From Pseudomonadota bacterium (GTDB lineage: Bacteria; Pseudomonadota; Gammaproteobacteria; JAKAQQ01): a stretch of DNA of 6,227 nucleotides. The notes under the pieces are model-generated. The model worked only from the letters and a program-made list of their open reading frames with translations, was not told the origin of the DNA and searched no databases. The stretch lies in NCBI GenBank assembly GCA_021828425.1, contig JAKARN010000092.1, forward strand, positions 1 to 6,227. The letters run 5' to 3'. Position 1 is the first letter of the stretch. Each line of letters opens with the position of its first letter. Both the position numbers and the translations under genes were made by a program. Of the stretch, positions 5,360-6,227 are shown piece by piece.

Positions 5360-5992
5360 CACATAAAGGGGCTGCACCTCCTCCGGCCGCTCCAGGCGTT
5401 CCTCTTTCCTCGCAAGCTCGGCCAGGGCCAAGGAGGGCACAACCGGCGACCCGGGTTCGTGGGCCCAGTCACGGAGATGCTTCTCGAGATTGGGTTGATT
5501 CAGCGTCCGGGGATCATCCCCCACCCCCCTCCAACGTCCGGGCGGCAACTCGATCTCACGGGGTGATGTAACCCGTATCCTGCCCTCTGGCCACTGCCCC
5601 TCCCGAACCGTGTAGGGGCACCAAAAAACCAACCCCGATTGGGCCTTACGGCAAGCCAGAATGGAAACCGGCTGACGCTCCCTTAAGGAATAGGCCAGAG
5701 CGGCCAGATGGGGGATCGAGGCCACCGGCTTCCGCCATATCCACGCCAGTGCTTGTATGGTGGCTGCCGCGACTTTGAGTCCTGTAAAACTACCCGGTCC
5801 CGAAGCCCAAGCGAGACCCTCCAAGTCGCGGGGTTGGAGGCTTGCTTCGGAAAGCAGCTGGTCGATCTCCAAAGTCGTGGTTTCAGCAGCACGGCGACTG
5901 GCCCACTGTCGCCGAGCGACTACCGATTCGCCATCGCCAACTGCGGCAACAGCCGTTTCCAGCGAACAATCCAGAAACAACCACTTAGCCAT
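5345..5992 (-). CDS. tsaB: tRNA threonylcarbamoyladenosine biosynthesis protein TsaB
   Basis: TsaB is the non-catalytic ASKHA-fold partner of TsaD in making the t6A37 modification of ANN-decoding tRNAs. The 215-residue protein (E. coli 231) begins MAKWLFLDCSLETAVAAV, matching the family's start M-ILAIDT-TEA-SVAL, and carries the hallmark ASGPGSFTGLKV at 63-74. It ends with the PLY-type motif (208-210). The ATG at 5990-5992 was chosen because it matches the family N-terminus and overlaps the helicase stop by 8 bases (ATGGCTAA). An in-frame ATG at 6016 with a better GAGGG site would add 8 residues. Two places look diverged. The HSE-like segment after the first strand lacks a His (WASRRAAETTT), and the usual IDAR-EVYW block reads CRKAQSGLVFW. 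The helicase-tsaB order is the same as yoaA-tsaB in E. coli. Confidence 0.92.
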   Translation of the reverse strand: MAKWLFLDCSLETAVAAVGDGESVVARRQWASRRAAETTTLEIDQLLSEASLQPRDLEGLAWASGPGSFTGLKVAAATIQALAWIWRKPVASIPHLAALAYSLRERQPVSILACRKAQSGLVFWCPYTVREGQWPEGRIRVTSPREIELPPGRWRGVGDDPRTLNQPNLEKHLRDWAHEPGSPVVPSLALAELARKEERLERPEEVQPLYVGQLG

Positions 5993-6227
5993 GAGATTGC
6001 AGGAAATTGACGACATCGGCAGAATCCCTCGCCATTTGCATGGGGGGGAGGCTGGCTAAAAAAAGGGGACCATAGTTTTTCCCCCGCAACCGGTGGTCAC
6101 CAATCACGACTGCCCCAAAATCATTCTCATGCCGCAAGAGACGTCCGACACCCTGTCGCAGGGTTAAAATCGCCTTGGGCAGCTGGTACTCTTGGAAAGG
6201 CTCACCCCCCTCCTCCCGAATACTCCG
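5985..6227 (-). CDS. yoaA: YoaA/DinG-type ATP-dependent DNA helicase, C-terminal fragment
   Basis: The last 80 codons of a superfamily 2 XPD-like helicase run in from the right edge and end at TAA 5985-5987. The fragment has the C-terminal signature of the DinG/YoaA group: EGGEPFQEYQLPKAILTLRQ, then helicase motif VI QGVGRLLR (25-32), VVIGDHRLRGKNYG, and FLASLPPM near the end. Motif VI contains the Arg residues that sense ATP hydrolysis. These enzymes unwind DNA 5' to 3' and often hold an Fe-S cluster, but that domain lies outside the window. YoaA is chosen over DinG because it adjoins tsaB, as in E. coli; the fragment alone cannot separate the two. The 3' end contains a T7 run (6058-6064) and a C7 run (6042-6048) in frame. 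Confidence 0.87.
   Translation of the reverse strand, partial: RSIREEGGEPFQEYQLPKAILTLRQGVGRLLRHENDFGAVVIGDHRLRGKNYGPLFLASLPPMQMARDSADVVNFLQSHG

Noticed and set aside
1..6227. Mobile elements, CRISPR arrays, tRNA or rRNA genes
   Set aside because: No terminal repeats, transposase or integrase motifs, regularly spaced repeats or RNA-gene-like segments were seen; nearly all bases are in housekeeping or Pho-related genes.

Overview
The window looks like chromosome from a moderately GC-rich proteobacterium, probably gammaproteobacterial or the related Acidithiobacillia. The reasons are a YoaA-type helicase next to tsaB (the order also seen in E. coli), a PhoR closely resembling the E. coli protein along its whole length, a DapE of the E. 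coli type, and a quinone-linked DsbB. The genus cannot be fixed from the sequence alone. Coding density is very high: the only non-coding gaps longer than about 12 bases are 5279-5344 and 3097-3183.

Layout. At the left edge the plus strand carries the last 53 codons of dapE (lysine/peptidoglycan precursor synthesis), which converges on everything else. All other genes are on the minus strand and read from right to left: the 3' end of a YoaA/DinG-type helicase (5985-6227), tsaB (tRNA t6A synthesis, 8-base overlap with the helicase), a 66-base regulatory gap with a good Pho box and a -10 element, phoB, phoR, an 87-base gap with a candidate extended -10 promoter and an inverted repeat, olsB, olsA, phoU and dsbB.

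How the genes work together. PhoR (sensor kinase), PhoB (response regulator) and PhoU (negative modulator) are the signalling core of the phosphate-starvation response. Between phoR and phoU lie a GNAT-like N-acyltransferase that reads as OlsB and a PlsC-fold O-acyltransferase that reads as OlsA. Together these make ornithine lipids, phosphorus-free membrane lipids that replace phospholipids when phosphate is scarce. The cluster therefore appears to place a phosphate-sparing lipid-remodelling output inside its own regulator operon, started by an autoregulated PhoB promoter. No pst transporter genes are in the window, so phoU is apparently separated from its usual partners. dsbB at the end of the run may be a passenger, or may support disulfide-bonded periplasmic phosphatases. 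No CRISPR array, transposon, tRNA or rRNA gene was seen. The most interesting feature is the gene arrangement rather than any unknown protein family.
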